Source of the DNA: Marinococcus luteus
GTDB taxonomy: Bacteria > Bacillota > Bacilli > Bacillales > Marinococcaceae
Assembly (NCBI RefSeq): GCF_900106595.1
Contig: NZ_FNNC01000001.1
Coordinates: forward strand, 930,001 to 994,000
DNA length: 64,000 nt
Reading direction: 5' to 3'
Under the pieces are notes generated by a model. The model was not told the origin of the DNA. It was given only the letters and a program-made list of their open reading frames with translations, and made no database searches. Position numbers and translations under genes: made by a program. Positions 10,239-21,264 of the stretch are shown here, one piece after another (within the stretch, counting starts at the first letter, position 1; each line of letters begins with the position of its first letter).

Positions 10239-10277
10239 TTTTTTCTTCCTCCTATACAGTACTCTATATCTGAATTA

Positions 10278-10862
10278 TTAGTTGTTCACTTTTACCATTG
10301 AAGGGCGCAGCACACGATCTTTCAGTCTGTATCCCTTCTGCATTTCTTCCACAATCTGATTGGACTCAAACCCTTCTTCGTCAGCCTGCATGACAGCCTG
10401 ATGAATGGTTGGGTCAAAGTATTCGCCCTGTGCCGGGATTTCTTCTACGCCCTGCTGTTCGAGCGCAGTTCTGAATTGATTGTAGACCATCGCCATACCG
10501 TCAATAAATGACTGGACACTTTCGTTATCCGGCTGGGTCTGCATCGCTCTTTCAAAATTGTCCATTACCGGCAGAAGCTCCTCTGCCAGGGGCTGGACCC
10601 TGTATTTGGCGTCTTCTTCTTTTTCCGCTTTCGCTCTGCGGCGCACGTTCTCCAAGTCTGCCTGGGCGCGCAAAGCACGGTTTTTCCATTCTTCTATTTC
10701 TTTTTGCAGTTCCGCTTCACGCGAACCTGATTCCTCTTCGAGTTCATCCTCTTCAACATCTTCCGGATCGAGGATTTCAACGTCTTCTTCAGTTAATTCT
10801 TCTTCATTCGGTGCTTCCTGATCTTTTTTTTCCTCTTCCTGCTGTTTGTTTTTTTCGCTCAC
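10278..10862 (-). CDS. grpE: Nucleotide exchange factor GrpE
   Basis: Stimulates ADP release from DnaK. The protein is about 194 aa: a strongly acidic N-terminal tail (runs of Glu/Asp to about residue 55), a long coiled coil (RALRAQADLENVRRR) and the C-terminal beta domain. The family motif GVEEIPAQGEYFDPTIHQAV is present. GTG at 10862 is preferred as start because GGAGGTG lies 6 nt upstream; the ATG five codons earlier overlaps that site. The acidic tail is longer than in many Bacilli, which may reflect salt adaptation (inference). Confidence 0.96.
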   Translation of the reverse strand: MSEKNKQQEEEKKDQEAPNEEELTEEDVEILDPEDVEEDELEEESGSREAELQKEIEEWKNRALRAQADLENVRRRAKAEKEEDAKYRVQPLAEELLPVMDNFERAMQTQPDNESVQSFIDGMAMVYNQFRTALEQQGVEEIPAQGEYFDPTIHQAVMQADEEGFESNQIVEEMQKGYRLKDRVLRPSMVKVNN

Positions 10863-10955
10863 CTGCGCCACCTCCATAAATGCTGTTGCTATCGTTCAAA
10901 GTCATACTTTATCCGACTCTTTATTAAGTTCATCAACCAATAACAAATACTATCA

Positions 10956-11990
10956 TTAAGAGTCTCTCCGGTACAAGTCATCTAACACATTTGAAAGTCC
11001 ATAGGAAAGATGATTAACCAGACTGATTACTTTTTGATATTCCATTCTCGTCGGCCCTACAATACCGATGGTCCCAACCGGCTTGCCAGCCAGGGAGTAC
11101 GTGGCAGAAATGATACTGCAGTGCTCAAACGCTTCATTGGTGTTTTCCTGGCCAATTCTAATCGTCATGCCGTTAATGGTTGGTTTTAAGAGCTCGTGAA
11201 TCAAATGCTCTTCCTCCATTAATTCGAGCAGCGCCCGCACACGGTCTACGTCTTTGAATTCCGGCTGGTTGAGCAGGTTGGTTTTTCCTCCGTAAAAGAT
11301 CTTTTCATGCCGCGACTTCCGTAAAGCTTCTTCCGTAAACGAAAGAGCTGCTTCGTAGTTGAACACATACCTTTTTAAAACGTCTCTTACTTCAGAAAAC
11401 AGTGCCCGCTGCAGCTGATAAAGCGGAATTCCCCGCAGCCGCTCGTTTAAAATGTTCGTAATTTGTTCGAGCTCCCCTGCTTCAAGAGTGGGGGGAAGAG
11501 CTACCGTATGATTTTCCACATACCCTGTGTCTGTCACGATGACAGCAACAGCTGCTTCTTTTCCAATAGGAACAATCTGAATTTGTCTGAGTCTCGATTC
11601 AAACATTTCCGGGCCAAGCACAATAGAGGCATAGCTCGTCAATTCAGACAAAATGCCGGCTGTTTCTTTCACTGCTTCTTCGGCTTCGAGTATTTTGCCG
11701 GCAAAAAGCGATTGAATATTATTCATTTCCGGTTCACTGAAACGGTACGGCAGCAGCAGACGGTCCACATACAGCCGGTAAGCTTTTTGGGAAGGAATGC
11801 GTCCGGACGAGCTGTGGGTTTTTTCCAAAAAACCGAGCTCCTCCAAATCCGCCATATCATTACGGATGGTGGCCGGACTGAACGTAATGCTGTTTTTTTT
11901 GGAGATGCTTCTTGAACCTACAGGTTCGGCCGATTGAATATAATCTTCAATGATCGATTGCAAAATGAGTAATTGTCGATCGGTAAGCAT
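10956..11990 (-). CDS. hrcA: Heat-inducible transcription repressor HrcA
   Basis: Repressor of class I heat-shock genes that binds CIRCE and needs GroEL for activity. The 344-aa protein has an N-terminal winged helix with SRSISKKN and FSPATIRNDMADLEELGFL, which are the family recognition elements. The GAF-like and dimerisation regions follow, ending GIVGPTRMEYQKVISLVNHLS. The Shine-Dalgarno AGAGGAG precedes the ATG. It is the first gene of the operon and sits directly behind its own operator. Confidence 0.98.
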   Translation of the reverse strand: MLTDRQLLILQSIIEDYIQSAEPVGSRSISKKNSITFSPATIRNDMADLEELGFLEKTHSSSGRIPSQKAYRLYVDRLLLPYRFSEPEMNNIQSLFAGKILEAEEAVKETAGILSELTSYASIVLGPEMFESRLRQIQIVPIGKEAAVAVIVTDTGYVENHTVALPPTLEAGELEQITNILNERLRGIPLYQLQRALFSEVRDVLKRYVFNYEAALSFTEEALRKSRHEKIFYGGKTNLLNQPEFKDVDRVRALLELMEEEHLIHELLKPTINGMTIRIGQENTNEAFEHCSIISATYSLAGKPVGTIGIVGPTRMEYQKVISLVNHLSYGLSNVLDDLYRRDS

Positions 11991-12006
11991 TACACATTCT
12001 CCTCTG

Positions 12007-12033
12007 TTAGCACTCGTTTTATCCGAGTGCTAA
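12007..12033 (-). promoter_or_regulatory. CIRCE operator (HrcA binding site)
   Basis: A perfect inverted repeat, TTAGCACTC then 9 nt then GAGTGCTAA, identical to the consensus CIRCE. It lies 17 nt ahead of the hrcA start, near the predicted transcription start, so it would act both as operator and as a 5' mRNA hairpin. Confidence 0.98.
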
Positions 12034-12044
12034 ATCTATTTTAT

Positions 12045-12073
12045 AAGCTATCAAAGGATTTTTGCTTTGTCAA
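12045..12073 (-). promoter_or_regulatory. Promoter of the hrcA-grpE-dnaK-dnaJ operon
   Basis: Minus-strand TTGACA (12073-12068), 17-nt spacer and TAGCTT (12050-12045) with an upstream TG (extended -10). The -35 box overlaps the stop codon of hemW. The predicted start falls at the edge of CIRCE. The -10 is a weak match, so its exact register is uncertain. Confidence 0.65.
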
Positions 12074-13212
12074 TTGTTTTCAGGCTCATCATCCAATAAA
12101 AATAAAGCAAACACTTCATTACCGAGCAGTTTCCCTTCTTCTGTTAAAAACAAGCGGCCATCCGCTTCTGCGAGCCACGCCTTCCGCTTCGCTTCCTGGA
12201 TGCTTTCCGGATATATATCTTCCGCGGCACAGCCGTATTTCTGATAAAAACGCTTTGTAGATACACCTTCGTATAAACGAAGCCCAAGAAACATTTCCTC
12301 TTCGATCTGTTCTTTTCTCGTTACCGGATGTGTCGTTTGTACCGGACTGCCTTTTTCCTGAACTGCCTGGATATAGTGGTTCAACGGTTTGATGTTGGCA
12401 TAGCGCACGCCGCCGGTGTAGCCGTGAGCCCCGGCACCGGCACCAATATATTCTTCATTCTGCCAGTATATCCGGTTGTGACGGCTGCTGTACCCGGCAC
12501 GTGCAAAATTGCTGATTTCATAAGCATGAAGCCCATGGCTTTCGAGACGATCCACAAGCAGCTCATACATATCCGCTTCCTCTTCCTCCGGCAGCGGAGC
12601 GATCTTTCCTTCCCTCCACCAATTGTAAAACCGGGTCTGCTTTTCGATTTTCAGGGAATAGGCCGACACATGCGGTGGCGCAAGTGCCATCGCTTCATCC
12701 AGCGTCTCTTCCCAGTCCTTCATTGTCTGGCCCGGCAGCCCAAACATTAAATCAATCGAAATATTATCAAAGCCAGCCTGTCTGGCGGCCTGGACTGTTT
12801 CTTTTGCTTCGTCCGCAGAATGCCCCCGGCCGATACTGTTTAATTGGGAATCATGAAACGTCTGAACACCAATGCTCAGCCGGTCAACTCCTCCTGCCTT
12901 CAACAGCGACAGCTTCTCTTCCCCTACGTCTCCCGGATTCACCTCTACCGTGTATTCCTTGAGCTGGGTCACCGGAACGTGCCGGTCCATGATCTGCATC
13001 AGCTTTTCCACCTGTGCGGCCGAAAGAGCCGTAGGCGTACCCCCTCCGATATAAACCGTCTGCAGCTTGTCCATCGTATAGGAGGCGAGCTCCCGGTCCA
13101 GTGCTTCTAAATACTCATCCACCGGCTGATTGTTAATGAGAAATTTATTAAAATCACAATAATAACAAATGTATTCGCAAAAAGGGATGTGGACGTACAA
13201 TCCTTTGGCCAC
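12070..13212 (-). CDS. hemW: HemW, radical-SAM heme chaperone family
   Basis: The 380-aa protein resembles coproporphyrinogen III dehydrogenase but belongs to the HemW branch, which binds and transfers heme. The radical-SAM cysteines are C12-x3-C16-x2-C19 (PFCEYICYYC). Further family motifs are YIGGGTPTAL, SIGVQTF and the HemN C-terminal domain (about 290-375). The position between lepA and hrcA is the standard Bacillales order. The stop codon overlaps the -35 box of the hrcA promoter. Confidence 0.93.
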   Translation of the reverse strand: MAKGLYVHIPFCEYICYYCDFNKFLINNQPVDEYLEALDRELASYTMDKLQTVYIGGGTPTALSAAQVEKLMQIMDRHVPVTQLKEYTVEVNPGDVGEEKLSLLKAGGVDRLSIGVQTFHDSQLNSIGRGHSADEAKETVQAARQAGFDNISIDLMFGLPGQTMKDWEETLDEAMALAPPHVSAYSLKIEKQTRFYNWWREGKIAPLPEEEEADMYELLVDRLESHGLHAYEISNFARAGYSSRHNRIYWQNEEYIGAGAGAHGYTGGVRYANIKPLNHYIQAVQEKGSPVQTTHPVTRKEQIEEEMFLGLRLYEGVSTKRFYQKYGCAAEDIYPESIQEAKRKAWLAEADGRLFLTEEGKLLGNEVFALFLLDDEPENN

Positions 13213-13234
13213 GCTTTTCTCTCCTTCTTTATGG

Positions 13235-13272
13235 AAAAAGCAAAGGCCGCCCGGAAGGCAGCCCGCTTTGCT
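13235..13272 (-). terminator. Hairpin with T-run after lepA
   Basis: Minus-strand arms AGCAAAG..GCTGCC and GGGCGGC..CTTTGCT with a short loop, then TTTTTCC. It begins at the lepA stop codon and lies ahead of hemW, so it probably attenuates read-through from lepA. Confidence 0.75.
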
Positions 13273-15095
13273 TAGTCTTTATCCATCTTTAATACAGACA
13301 TAAATGCTTCCTGGGGAACATCTACTTTTCCAACGCTCTTCATCCGCTTTTTACCTTCCTTCTGCTTTTCAAGCAGCTTACGCTTCCGCGTAATGTCGCC
13401 GCCGTAGCATTTGGACAAAACGTTTTTCCTCATGGCTTTGATTGTCGAACGGGCGATAACGCTTTTTCCAATAGTCGCCTGCACCGGCACTTCAAACTGT
13501 TGGCGCGGAATTAAATCCTTTAATTTTTCAACGATAGCTTTTCCGCGTTCATAGGCTACGTCCCGGTGGACAATAACGGACAGCGCATCCACGCTTTCCC
13601 CGTTTAACAAAATATCCATCTTCACGAGATTGCTTTCTTTAAAGCCGATAAACTCATAATCAAATGAGGCATATCCTTTTGTCTGCGACTTCAGCTGATC
13701 GAAAAAGTCGTAGACAATTTCAGTTAACGGAAGGTCGTAGACGATATTTACACGCGTATCATCCATATACTTCATGTCTTTAAATTCCCCGCGCTTAGCC
13801 TGGCAAAGCTCCATAACGGCGCCCACGTAATCATTTGGCACCATGACAGTCGCTTTTACGAACGGCTCTTCCACCCATTCCACCTGCTGGGCATCTGGCA
13901 TATTGGAAGGGTTGTCGATCTCTTTCATTTCCCCGTCCACCATCTGCACGTGATAAATAACGCTTGGGGCAGTGGTGATCAGCTCGATATTGTACTCGCG
14001 CTCGATGCGTTCCTGAATAATTTCCATATGAAGCAGGCCAAGAAATCCGCAGCGGAAACCGAAGCCGAGCGCCTGGGACGTCTCTGCTTCAAACTGCAGC
14101 GAGCTGTCGTTAAGCTCCAGCCGTTCAAGCGCGTCCCGGAGGGCGTTATACTTGCTTGCATCTGTCGGGAACAGGCCGCAGAAAACCATTGGGTTCATGC
14201 GTTTGTAACCCGGCAGCGGCTCTGAGGCCGGATTGTGGGCGTTTGTAATCGTATCGCCGACCCTCGAATCACCGACGTTTTTAATGCCGGCAATCAAAAA
14301 TCCAACGTCCCCCACGGTCAGTTCATCGCAGGAGACCGGCTTCGGATTAAATACGCCGACGTCCGATACTTCAAATTCTTTTCCGGTCTGCATCATCCGG
14401 ATTTTTTCTCCCGGCTTGACTGTCCCTTCTTTAATCCGGATATAGGCGATGACTCCGCGATACGTATCATATACAGAGTCGAAAATCATGCCCTGCAGCG
14501 GAGCCGAAGGGTCACCCTGTGGAGGCGGTACCTTTTCAACGATCTGCCTTAAAATTTCGTCTGTGCCTATCCCGTCCTTCGCGGAAGCAAGCACTGCTTC
14601 CGAAGCGTCCAGACCGATAACATCTTCGACTTCCTGTTTCACCCGGTCAGGCTCTGCACTCGGCAGATCCACTTTATTGATAATAGGCAGAATTTCCAGA
14701 TCGTTATCGAGGGCAAGATACACATTGGCAAGCGTCTGGGCTTCAATGCCCTGAGCGGCGTCTACAATCAGCAGGGCCCCCTCACAGGCTGCCAGGCTCC
14801 GCGACACTTCATAGGAAAAGTCGACGTGCCCCGGAGTGTCAATCAAGTGGAAAATGTACTCCACTCCGTCTGTATGTGTATATTTCAGCTGTACAGAATT
14901 AAGTTTAATCGTAATGCCGCGTTCTCTTTCTAAATCCATCGCATCCAGCATCTGGTCTTTCATTTCACGCTGGGTCAACGCACTGGTCGATTCTAAAATC
15001 CGGTCAGCAAGCGTCGATTTCCCGTGATCAATATGGGCGATGATCGAAAAGTTACGAATGCGCTTCTGGCGCTCAAGTTTTTCCTGCTCTTTCAT
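13272..15095 (-). CDS. lepA: Elongation factor 4 (LepA)
   Basis: Translational GTPase that acts on stalled or misassembled ribosomes and has been linked to back-translocation and initiation. The product is about 607 aa with P-loop [16 protein letters not shown] and NKVDLP. The EF-G-like domains II, III and V and the LepA-specific C-terminal domain ([23 protein letters not shown]) follow. The ATG at 15095 is preferred to an in-frame GTG four codons upstream, because that GTG overlaps the GGAG Shine-Dalgarno. Directly upstream is rpsT on the other strand; gpr and spoIIP, which separate them in B. subtilis, are absent here. Confidence 0.97.
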   Translation of the reverse strand: MKEQEKLERQKRIRNFSIIAHIDHGKSTLADRILESTSALTQREMKDQMLDAMDLERERGITIKLNSVQLKYTHTDGVEYIFHLIDTPGHVDFSYEVSRSLAACEGALLIVDAAQGIEAQTLANVYLALDNDLEILPIINKVDLPSAEPDRVKQEVEDVIGLDASEAVLASAKDGIGTDEILRQIVEKVPPPQGDPSAPLQGMIFDSVYDTYRGVIAYIRIKEGTVKPGEKIRMMQTGKEFEVSDVGVFNPKPVSCDELTVGDVGFLIAGIKNVGDSRVGDTITNAHNPASEPLPGYKRMNPMVFCGLFPTDASKYNALRDALERLELNDSSLQFEAETSQALGFGFRCGFLGLLHMEIIQERIEREYNIELITTAPSVIYHVQMVDGEMKEIDNPSNMPDAQQVEWVEEPFVKATVMVPNDYVGAVMELCQAKRGEFKDMKYMDDTRVNIVYDLPLTEIVYDFFDQLKSQTKGYASFDYEFIGFKESNLVKMDILLNGESVDALSVIVHRDVAYERGKAIVEKLKDLIPRQQFEVPVQATIGKSVIARSTIKAMRKNVLSKCYGGDITRKRKLLEKQKEGKKRMKSVGKVDVPQEAFMSVLKMDKD

Positions 15096-15157
15096 TGATT
15101 CGATCACTCCTGTTATTACTACTTTGCCGTGCGTTCCGTTCGCAGAGACTAACGTCT

Positions 15158-15186
15158 ATTATAGCAATGCCCCGCTCTTCCTTCAA
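15158..15186 (-). promoter_or_regulatory. Promoter for lepA
   Basis: Minus-strand TTGAAG (15186-15181), 17-nt spacer, TATAAT (15163-15158), about 65 nt ahead of the lepA ATG. It is back to back with the rpsT promoter. Confidence 0.65.
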
Positions 15187-15249
15187 TGTTCGCGTTCGCT
15201 TCGCTTTAATTCTGAAAATTTCCTCCATTTAACTCTTTCCTGCTGAATC

Positions 15250-15278
15250 TTGCGCTCAGTCGTGATTTTTGATAGAAT
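15250..15278 (+). promoter_or_regulatory. Promoter for rpsT
   Basis: TTGCGC (15250-15255), 17-nt spacer, TAGAAT (15273-15278), about 50 nt before the rpsT start. Confidence 0.6.
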
Positions 15279-15328
15279 CCTTTTGTGCTGATAAAAGAAA
15301 TGACCGGTAACTAAAGGAGGTGACCACC

Positions 15329-15595
15329 ATGGCAAATATTAAATCCGCAAAAAAGCGCGTGATTATTAACGAAAATCAACGCGTGAAGCAGCAGGCTTTC
15401 CGTTCTTCCATGCGTTCGGCTATTAAAGAATTCGACAAAAACATCGATGCAAACAACGTTGATGCTGCGAAGAATTCCTACGCGCTCGCGATGAAGAAAG
15501 TAGACAAAGCAGCCAGCAAAAACATGATTCACAAAAACGCGGCCAACCGCGCTAAATCCAGAATGCACAAGCGCCTAAGCGCAGTAGCACAATAA
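15329..15595 (+). CDS. rpsT: 30S ribosomal protein S20
   Basis: An 88-aa basic helical protein, MANIKSAKKRV...KNMIHKNAANRAKSRMHKRL, which is the S20 pattern and binds 16S rRNA early in assembly. The ATG at 15329 is preceded by a near-perfect AAAGGAGGTGA. An in-frame GTG three codons earlier lies inside that site and is rejected. It is a single-gene transcript with its own promoter and terminator, divergent from lepA and convergent with holA. Confidence 0.98.
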   Translation: MANIKSAKKRVIINENQRVKQQAFRSSMRSAIKEFDKNIDANNVDAAKNSYALAMKKVDKAASKNMIHKNAANRAKSRMHKRLSAVAQ

Positions 15596-15600
15596 GGATA

Positions 15601-15629
15601 AAACGACTCGGGCCCGAGTCGTTTTTTTA
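15601..15629 (+). terminator. Terminator between rpsT and holA
   Basis: A perfect 12-bp palindrome (AAACGACTCGGG and its complement) directly followed by T7. The minus strand has only a short T-run after the hairpin (TTTATCC), so it mainly serves rpsT and possibly also holA, whose stop codon touches it. Confidence 0.9.
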
Positions 15630-16661
15630 TTGTCCAATTTTCTGTCCCGATACAAGCTTCATAAAACAGAGCTCGAGGGCGAGCTGCTTGTCCATCTTTC
15701 CGGCTTTCATCTGATAATCCGTAATACTAAGCAGCTTCATGGCTTCCTGCAGATACGAATGCGAAAATGCCGCCGCCGGCTTTTCGGCCAGCTGTACCGC
15801 ATACGGATGGACTTTAATTGAACCGGCCATGCGTTTTCGCGAATAGCCCTGCTGCTTCAGGTTCTTCACATGATAAATAATACGGATCTGACGGGCAAGC
15901 AGCGCCAGAATCTTGATTGGCTCTTCTCCCTGCTTAAGCAGGTCGTAATAGATGCGGAGCATCGTTTTTGCCTGGCCTTTGACTACGGCATCCACCAGTT
16001 CAAACACGTTGTCCTCAAGCGAGCGCGGCACTAGTTTATCCACTGTTTCCATCGTCACTTCCCCGCTGCCCGTATAAAGCTGCAGCTTTTTCGCCTCTTC
16101 GGCAAGCATCAGAAGGTCTTTGCCGGCAAGCGCAATAAAACGATCCATGACTTCACGGCTCATTTTGAGCTGATGGGCCTGGTTAAACTGCTGCATCCAT
16201 TTTTTCATCGTCTCTTCGCCGGCGGCTGCTGCTTCGAGTACAACAGCCTGTTTTTTAATTTCTTTAACTACCTTTTTTCGGGCGTCGAGCTTTTCATACG
16301 GCGCGGACAGTATTAACACGGTAGTCGGGTTCGGCTGCCTGGCATATGTTTCCAGCGATTCAATTTTATGCTCCACCTTCTCTTTTTCTCTTGCCCCCGT
16401 TAAAAAATAACAGTTTTTAAGCACGATCACTCGCCGCTCTCCGAAAAAAGGGAGCGTTTCCGCCTCCTCCACAGCAATTTCCACCGGCGTTTCGCGCATG
16501 TCGAATGTAGACAGATTGAATTCTCTCTCCTCTTCCGCCAATGCTTTTCCGATAATTTTCTGCTGAATATCCTGAATCATATAGCCTTCTTCACCCTGCA
16601 AAAGGTAAAACGGCTGCACGTCCTCCTGCTGTACCTGCTTTTCCATCGTTATATAATCCAT
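15627..16661 (-). CDS. holA: DNA polymerase III subunit delta
   Basis: The 344-aa clamp-loader delta subunit opens the beta sliding clamp. The N-terminus has the family pattern PFYLLQGEEGYMIQDI, followed by FFGERRVIVLKNCYFL and the helical C-terminal collar domain. It lies 75 nt downstream of comEC, the conserved Bacillus comEC-holA(yqeN)-rpsT order. Delta subunits diverge strongly in sequence, but context and length agree. Confidence 0.93.
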   Translation of the reverse strand: MDYITMEKQVQQEDVQPFYLLQGEEGYMIQDIQQKIIGKALAEEEREFNLSTFDMRETPVEIAVEEAETLPFFGERRVIVLKNCYFLTGAREKEKVEHKIESLETYARQPNPTTVLILSAPYEKLDARKKVVKEIKKQAVVLEAAAAGEETMKKWMQQFNQAHQLKMSREVMDRFIALAGKDLLMLAEEAKKLQLYTGSGEVTMETVDKLVPRSLEDNVFELVDAVVKGQAKTMLRIYYDLLKQGEEPIKILALLARQIRIIYHVKNLKQQGYSRKRMAGSIKVHPYAVQLAEKPAAAFSHSYLQEAMKLLSITDYQMKAGKMDKQLALELCFMKLVSGQKIGQ

Positions 16662-16736
16662 CTGCTCACACTTTCCGAACGTATTCTCCTTCTATTTTAC
16701 CGTATTTTCTTTCCCATTCCTACGAGAAACCATGAC

Positions 16737-19070
16737 TTAATTGCACACTGGAAGCATTTCCTCTCTTGCTGTACGTATGCTGGGCTTCTCCCGGGAAGAG
16801 GTAATGAACTGGACGGCTCCCTGAAGATCCGTACGCCATACGTTCACGCCTGCTTTTTCAAGTATTTCGAGAGGTTCCGGATGAGGGTGGCCAAAGCGGT
16901 TACAGTAGCCCGCTGATATCACCGCATGCTCCGGCTGAACCGCTGCTACAAAATCCCTGTCTGTGGACGTGCTGCTGCCGTGATGGCCCGTTTTTAAAAC
17001 GTCAACCTGCAGGCCCGGATATGTCTGCACTATCTGTTTTTCCTGCCCGGTGGAGACGTCTCCTGTCAGCAGCCAGCGCTTTCCGCCAAGTTCAAAATAC
17101 AAAACAACAGAACGATCGTTTTTATCTTCCCATTCACCCTTAGGATGCAGAACATAAAAGGCCGTATTCCCAATGCGGTAACTTTCCCCGCCTTCGACGA
17201 GCCTAATATCTGTATGCTCGTCAAATGCTGCCAAAAGTTCCTGTTCCCCGGCCTCATACTGAGCGCTTCTGCCATACCACAGTTCGTCTGTCGGCACATG
17301 CTCCACCACGTATTTCAGGCCGCCCACGTGATCAGCGTCCCCGTGCGTCGCCACCACCGTGTCCAATTTGCGGATCCCCCGGTATTTTAAGTATTCAGCA
17401 ACGACTGCTTCACCGGGATCAAAGGGAGACTCCTGCTCCTTCCATTCTTCGTCGTTAAAGCTTACCCGCCCGCCCCCGTCAACAACAATCACTCCCTGCC
17501 GGTAAGGCAGTTCGACTACTGTGCTGTCTCCCTGCCCGACGTCGAGGTAGGTTACTCTTCCCCGGCCGTCTGTATAAGGAGCCGTCCATTGCCAGGCTGC
17601 TGCCGCAAGCATGACTGCTGCTGATAGATACATGGCTGTTTTTCGCATGTTTTTGTTCCACGCCAAAATAAATGCTGTACATCCTGCCGCATATACGGCG
17701 GTAAAAACAAGACCCGGTTTTCCGAGAAGTACCGTGGACCAGGACATGCCGCCCAGATAGATAAAAAGTTCGTGCATCCAGTCGATTCCAGAAAACACCA
17801 TAGAAAAGATTTCAGGAGGAGAAGCAATAAAAAAGGAGAGAAGGTAATTCAAAAATAAAAAGGGGAGAACGAGGAATAGAAGAACCGGGGTGAACAGAAA
17901 ATTAATTAATACATTCCAAAGGGAAAATTGATAAAAATTCCATAGTATTACTGGGAGAGACACAAGCATCGACGAACCGGCAACCCAGACCATATTCCTC
18001 CATTTCCCGGCAGCCGCCATCCTTTTTCTGCACAAAAGCAGATGTGCACTTAATAAAAAAGAGAGTTGAAAACCGATATGAAAAAGATAACCTGGATTAA
18101 GAATGAGCATAGCCCCCATCACCGTCAGAAGAATAATTACCGGATCCAGGCGCTGTCCGCGAGGCCCCCATTTCTGCCAGCCGATGAACACTCCTGCAGC
18201 AAGGGCCGCACGAAGCACCGAGGGAGCTCCGCCGGTTAAAACAGCGTATACAGGGAGAAGCCAGAGAATCACAGTATATGAGCGTTCTTTCGTCATCCCG
18301 GTTCGTTTCAGCAGAAAAAATACGGCACCGCTGATAATGGCAACATGCATGCCGGAAACGACGAGCACGTGCACGAGACCGAGCGAGCGGTATGCTTCCT
18401 CCACCTCGCCGGCCATGGACGTGCGGTCTCCAAACAGCAGAGAGCCCGCCAGGCCCGCGGCCTGTTCCGGGAAGAACCTTTCGATCCGCTGCATCTGCTG
18501 GGCCCGGATCCGCTGGAGGTTGTCAACAGCTCCCGTAGAGCGCGCAAAGCATTCAACGCTCTGACTATTTTCCGCCGTAAACAGCCAATGTATTTTTTCC
18601 CAGTACAGATAAGTCTGATAGCTGAATCCGCCGGGATTGCCAGAAGCTGACGGTTCCTTCATTTCCCCGGTCCACCGGCACTGCTCTCCCGGGAGGAGAC
18701 TTTTACTTTGCTGCATTTCTTCTTCAGTATCAAACCACCATGTAACCGGTATGTATTCCCCCTTATCCGTCCGCAGAGCAAAACGGGCTCCGCCGCCGTC
18801 ATATGTTAGAGGCGAGGCTACGGTACCGGTCATTTCTGTTTCGGTGCCGTCAAAAAATGAATTGTTGTGTTCCACCCAGTACCAAGAGCTTCCGGCAAAA
18901 ATCAGCATCAATGCTGCACCGGCAGCAAACATCCGAAAGTGCCGCAGCATTATCCATCCGGCGCCGAAGCAGAACCAAATAATCCCCCACACCCAGAAAT
19001 CTCCGCGAAGCAGCATTCCGACCGGGGCTGTCATAGATATAAGTATCCAAAGGACGGGAACCTTGTTCAC
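16737..19070 (-). CDS. comEC: ComEC/Rec2 competence channel protein
   Basis: Inner-membrane channel that passes single-stranded DNA during natural transformation. The 777-aa protein has N-terminal membrane segments, an OB-like extracellular domain (about 60-170), the multi-helix competence domain (about 215-490) and a C-terminal metallo-beta-lactamase-like domain. That domain contains the metal ligands THGDADHVGG, VVLYFELGGKRWLLTGD and LKTGHHGSSTSTD. The GTG start at 19070 abuts a run of G, so the site spacing is poor and the exact start is uncertain. It is separated from comEA by a sulfhydrylase gene and a terminator, so its own promoter is expected. Confidence 0.95.
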   Translation of the reverse strand: MNKVPVLWILISMTAPVGMLLRGDFWVWGIIWFCFGAGWIMLRHFRMFAAGAALMLIFAGSSWYWVEHNNSFFDGTETEMTGTVASPLTYDGGGARFALRTDKGEYIPVTWWFDTEEEMQQSKSLLPGEQCRWTGEMKEPSASGNPGGFSYQTYLYWEKIHWLFTAENSQSVECFARSTGAVDNLQRIRAQQMQRIERFFPEQAAGLAGSLLFGDRTSMAGEVEEAYRSLGLVHVLVVSGMHVAIISGAVFFLLKRTGMTKERSYTVILWLLPVYAVLTGGAPSVLRAALAAGVFIGWQKWGPRGQRLDPVIILLTVMGAMLILNPGYLFHIGFQLSFLLSAHLLLCRKRMAAAGKWRNMVWVAGSSMLVSLPVILWNFYQFSLWNVLINFLFTPVLLFLVLPFLFLNYLLSFFIASPPEIFSMVFSGIDWMHELFIYLGGMSWSTVLLGKPGLVFTAVYAAGCTAFILAWNKNMRKTAMYLSAAVMLAAAAWQWTAPYTDGRGRVTYLDVGQGDSTVVELPYRQGVIVVDGGGRVSFNDEEWKEQESPFDPGEAVVAEYLKYRGIRKLDTVVATHGDADHVGGLKYVVEHVPTDELWYGRSAQYEAGEQELLAAFDEHTDIRLVEGGESYRIGNTAFYVLHPKGEWEDKNDRSVVLYFELGGKRWLLTGDVSTGQEKQIVQTYPGLQVDVLKTGHHGSSTSTDRDFVAAVQPEHAVISAGYCNRFGHPHPEPLEILEKAGVNVWRTDLQGAVQFITSSREKPSIRTAREEMLPVCN

Positions 19071-19100
19071 CCCCCGATTGTTAAATATAAAAATAGGAAA

Positions 19101-19139
19101 AAAGAAAAAAAGGAAGGGCCTGCCCCGCGAGGCAGGCTT
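19101..19139 (-). terminator. Terminator after the sulfhydrylase gene
   Basis: Minus-strand arms GCCTGCC and GGCAGGC with a 6-nt loop, then CCTTCC and T7. It separates the upstream gene from comEC. Confidence 0.85.
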
Positions 19140-19152
19140 TGTCGTTCGTGGT

Positions 19153-20481
<1,329 letters not shown>

Positions 20482-20514
20482 TTAACTTTATCAGACTATT
20501 TCGAAAAGTAAATA

Positions 20515-21147
20515 TTAGAGAGAAATGTAATCTCGGAGCTGTTCCACTGTCTTTTCCCCAATTCCGCTCACGTTGGATAGGTCTTCTATCGTTTCAAAGG
20601 AACCGTTTTCTTCCCTGTAGCTTAAAATAGCTGCGGCTTTTGCCGGCCCGATTCCAGGTATGGTTTCCAAATCCACCTGTTCCGCCTCATTCACATTGAC
20701 CACAGCCCCTTCCTCACTGTTTTCTTCAAGTGGGCCGGTAATTGTTTCTTCCCCTTCTCCGGGTATGTGAATAACCATCTCATCCTCTACTCTTTCTGCA
20801 AGATTCACCTGAAGCATATCCGCCCTGTCAGTAATTCCGCCCGCCTTCTGGATCGCTTCTTCGACTCTCTCATCTGCCTGAAGTGTATAGACACCCGGGG
20901 CATGCACTTCGCCCTTTACATCGACCCGGACATCCCCATCAGGCTCTTCGGTTTCTTTATCAGAATCACTTCCAGAGGTCTCTTCCTGCCCGTTTTCTTC
21001 CGATTGATTTTCCCATGGAACAGATTCCTGTGTTTCCGTTTGTTCCCGGGGCATTCCGCTCCAAAATAATAGAAACATAATTCCAAGGCACACGGCTCCG
21101 CCGGCGCTGACTGCAATTAATTTCCAACGGCTCGACAAAGAAAGCAT
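20515..21147 (-). CDS. comEA: ComEA DNA-uptake receptor
   Basis: Membrane-anchored DNA-binding protein that pulls transforming DNA through the cell wall. The product is about 210 aa with one N-terminal membrane helix (about 10-31) and an acidic Ser/Glu-rich linker (about 35-72). A SLBB domain follows (VDVKGEVHAPGVYTL, about 75-135), then a C-terminal helix-hairpin-helix pair (VDLETIPGIGPAKAAAILSYREENG, LSNVSGIGEKTVEQL). The start is ATG at 21147 or the TTG just before it; GGAG is only 3 nt from the ATG. comEB and comER are not next to it. Confidence 0.95.
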   Translation of the reverse strand: MLSLSSRWKLIAVSAGGAVCLGIMFLLFWSGMPREQTETQESVPWENQSEENGQEETSGSDSDKETEEPDGDVRVDVKGEVHAPGVYTLQADERVEEAIQKAGGITDRADMLQVNLAERVEDEMVIHIPGEGEETITGPLEENSEEGAVVNVNEAEQVDLETIPGIGPAKAAAILSYREENGSFETIEDLSNVSGIGEKTVEQLRDYISL

Positions 21148-21264
21148 CAACTCCAGATTCTTTTTATTTGTTTAATTAGTAAGGGAAAATTCGGGAGGGG
21201 AAGGGAGCGGGGCTCCCATATTGCAGAGGAGAGTATTCACTTCTATATATTACAATATTTTACA

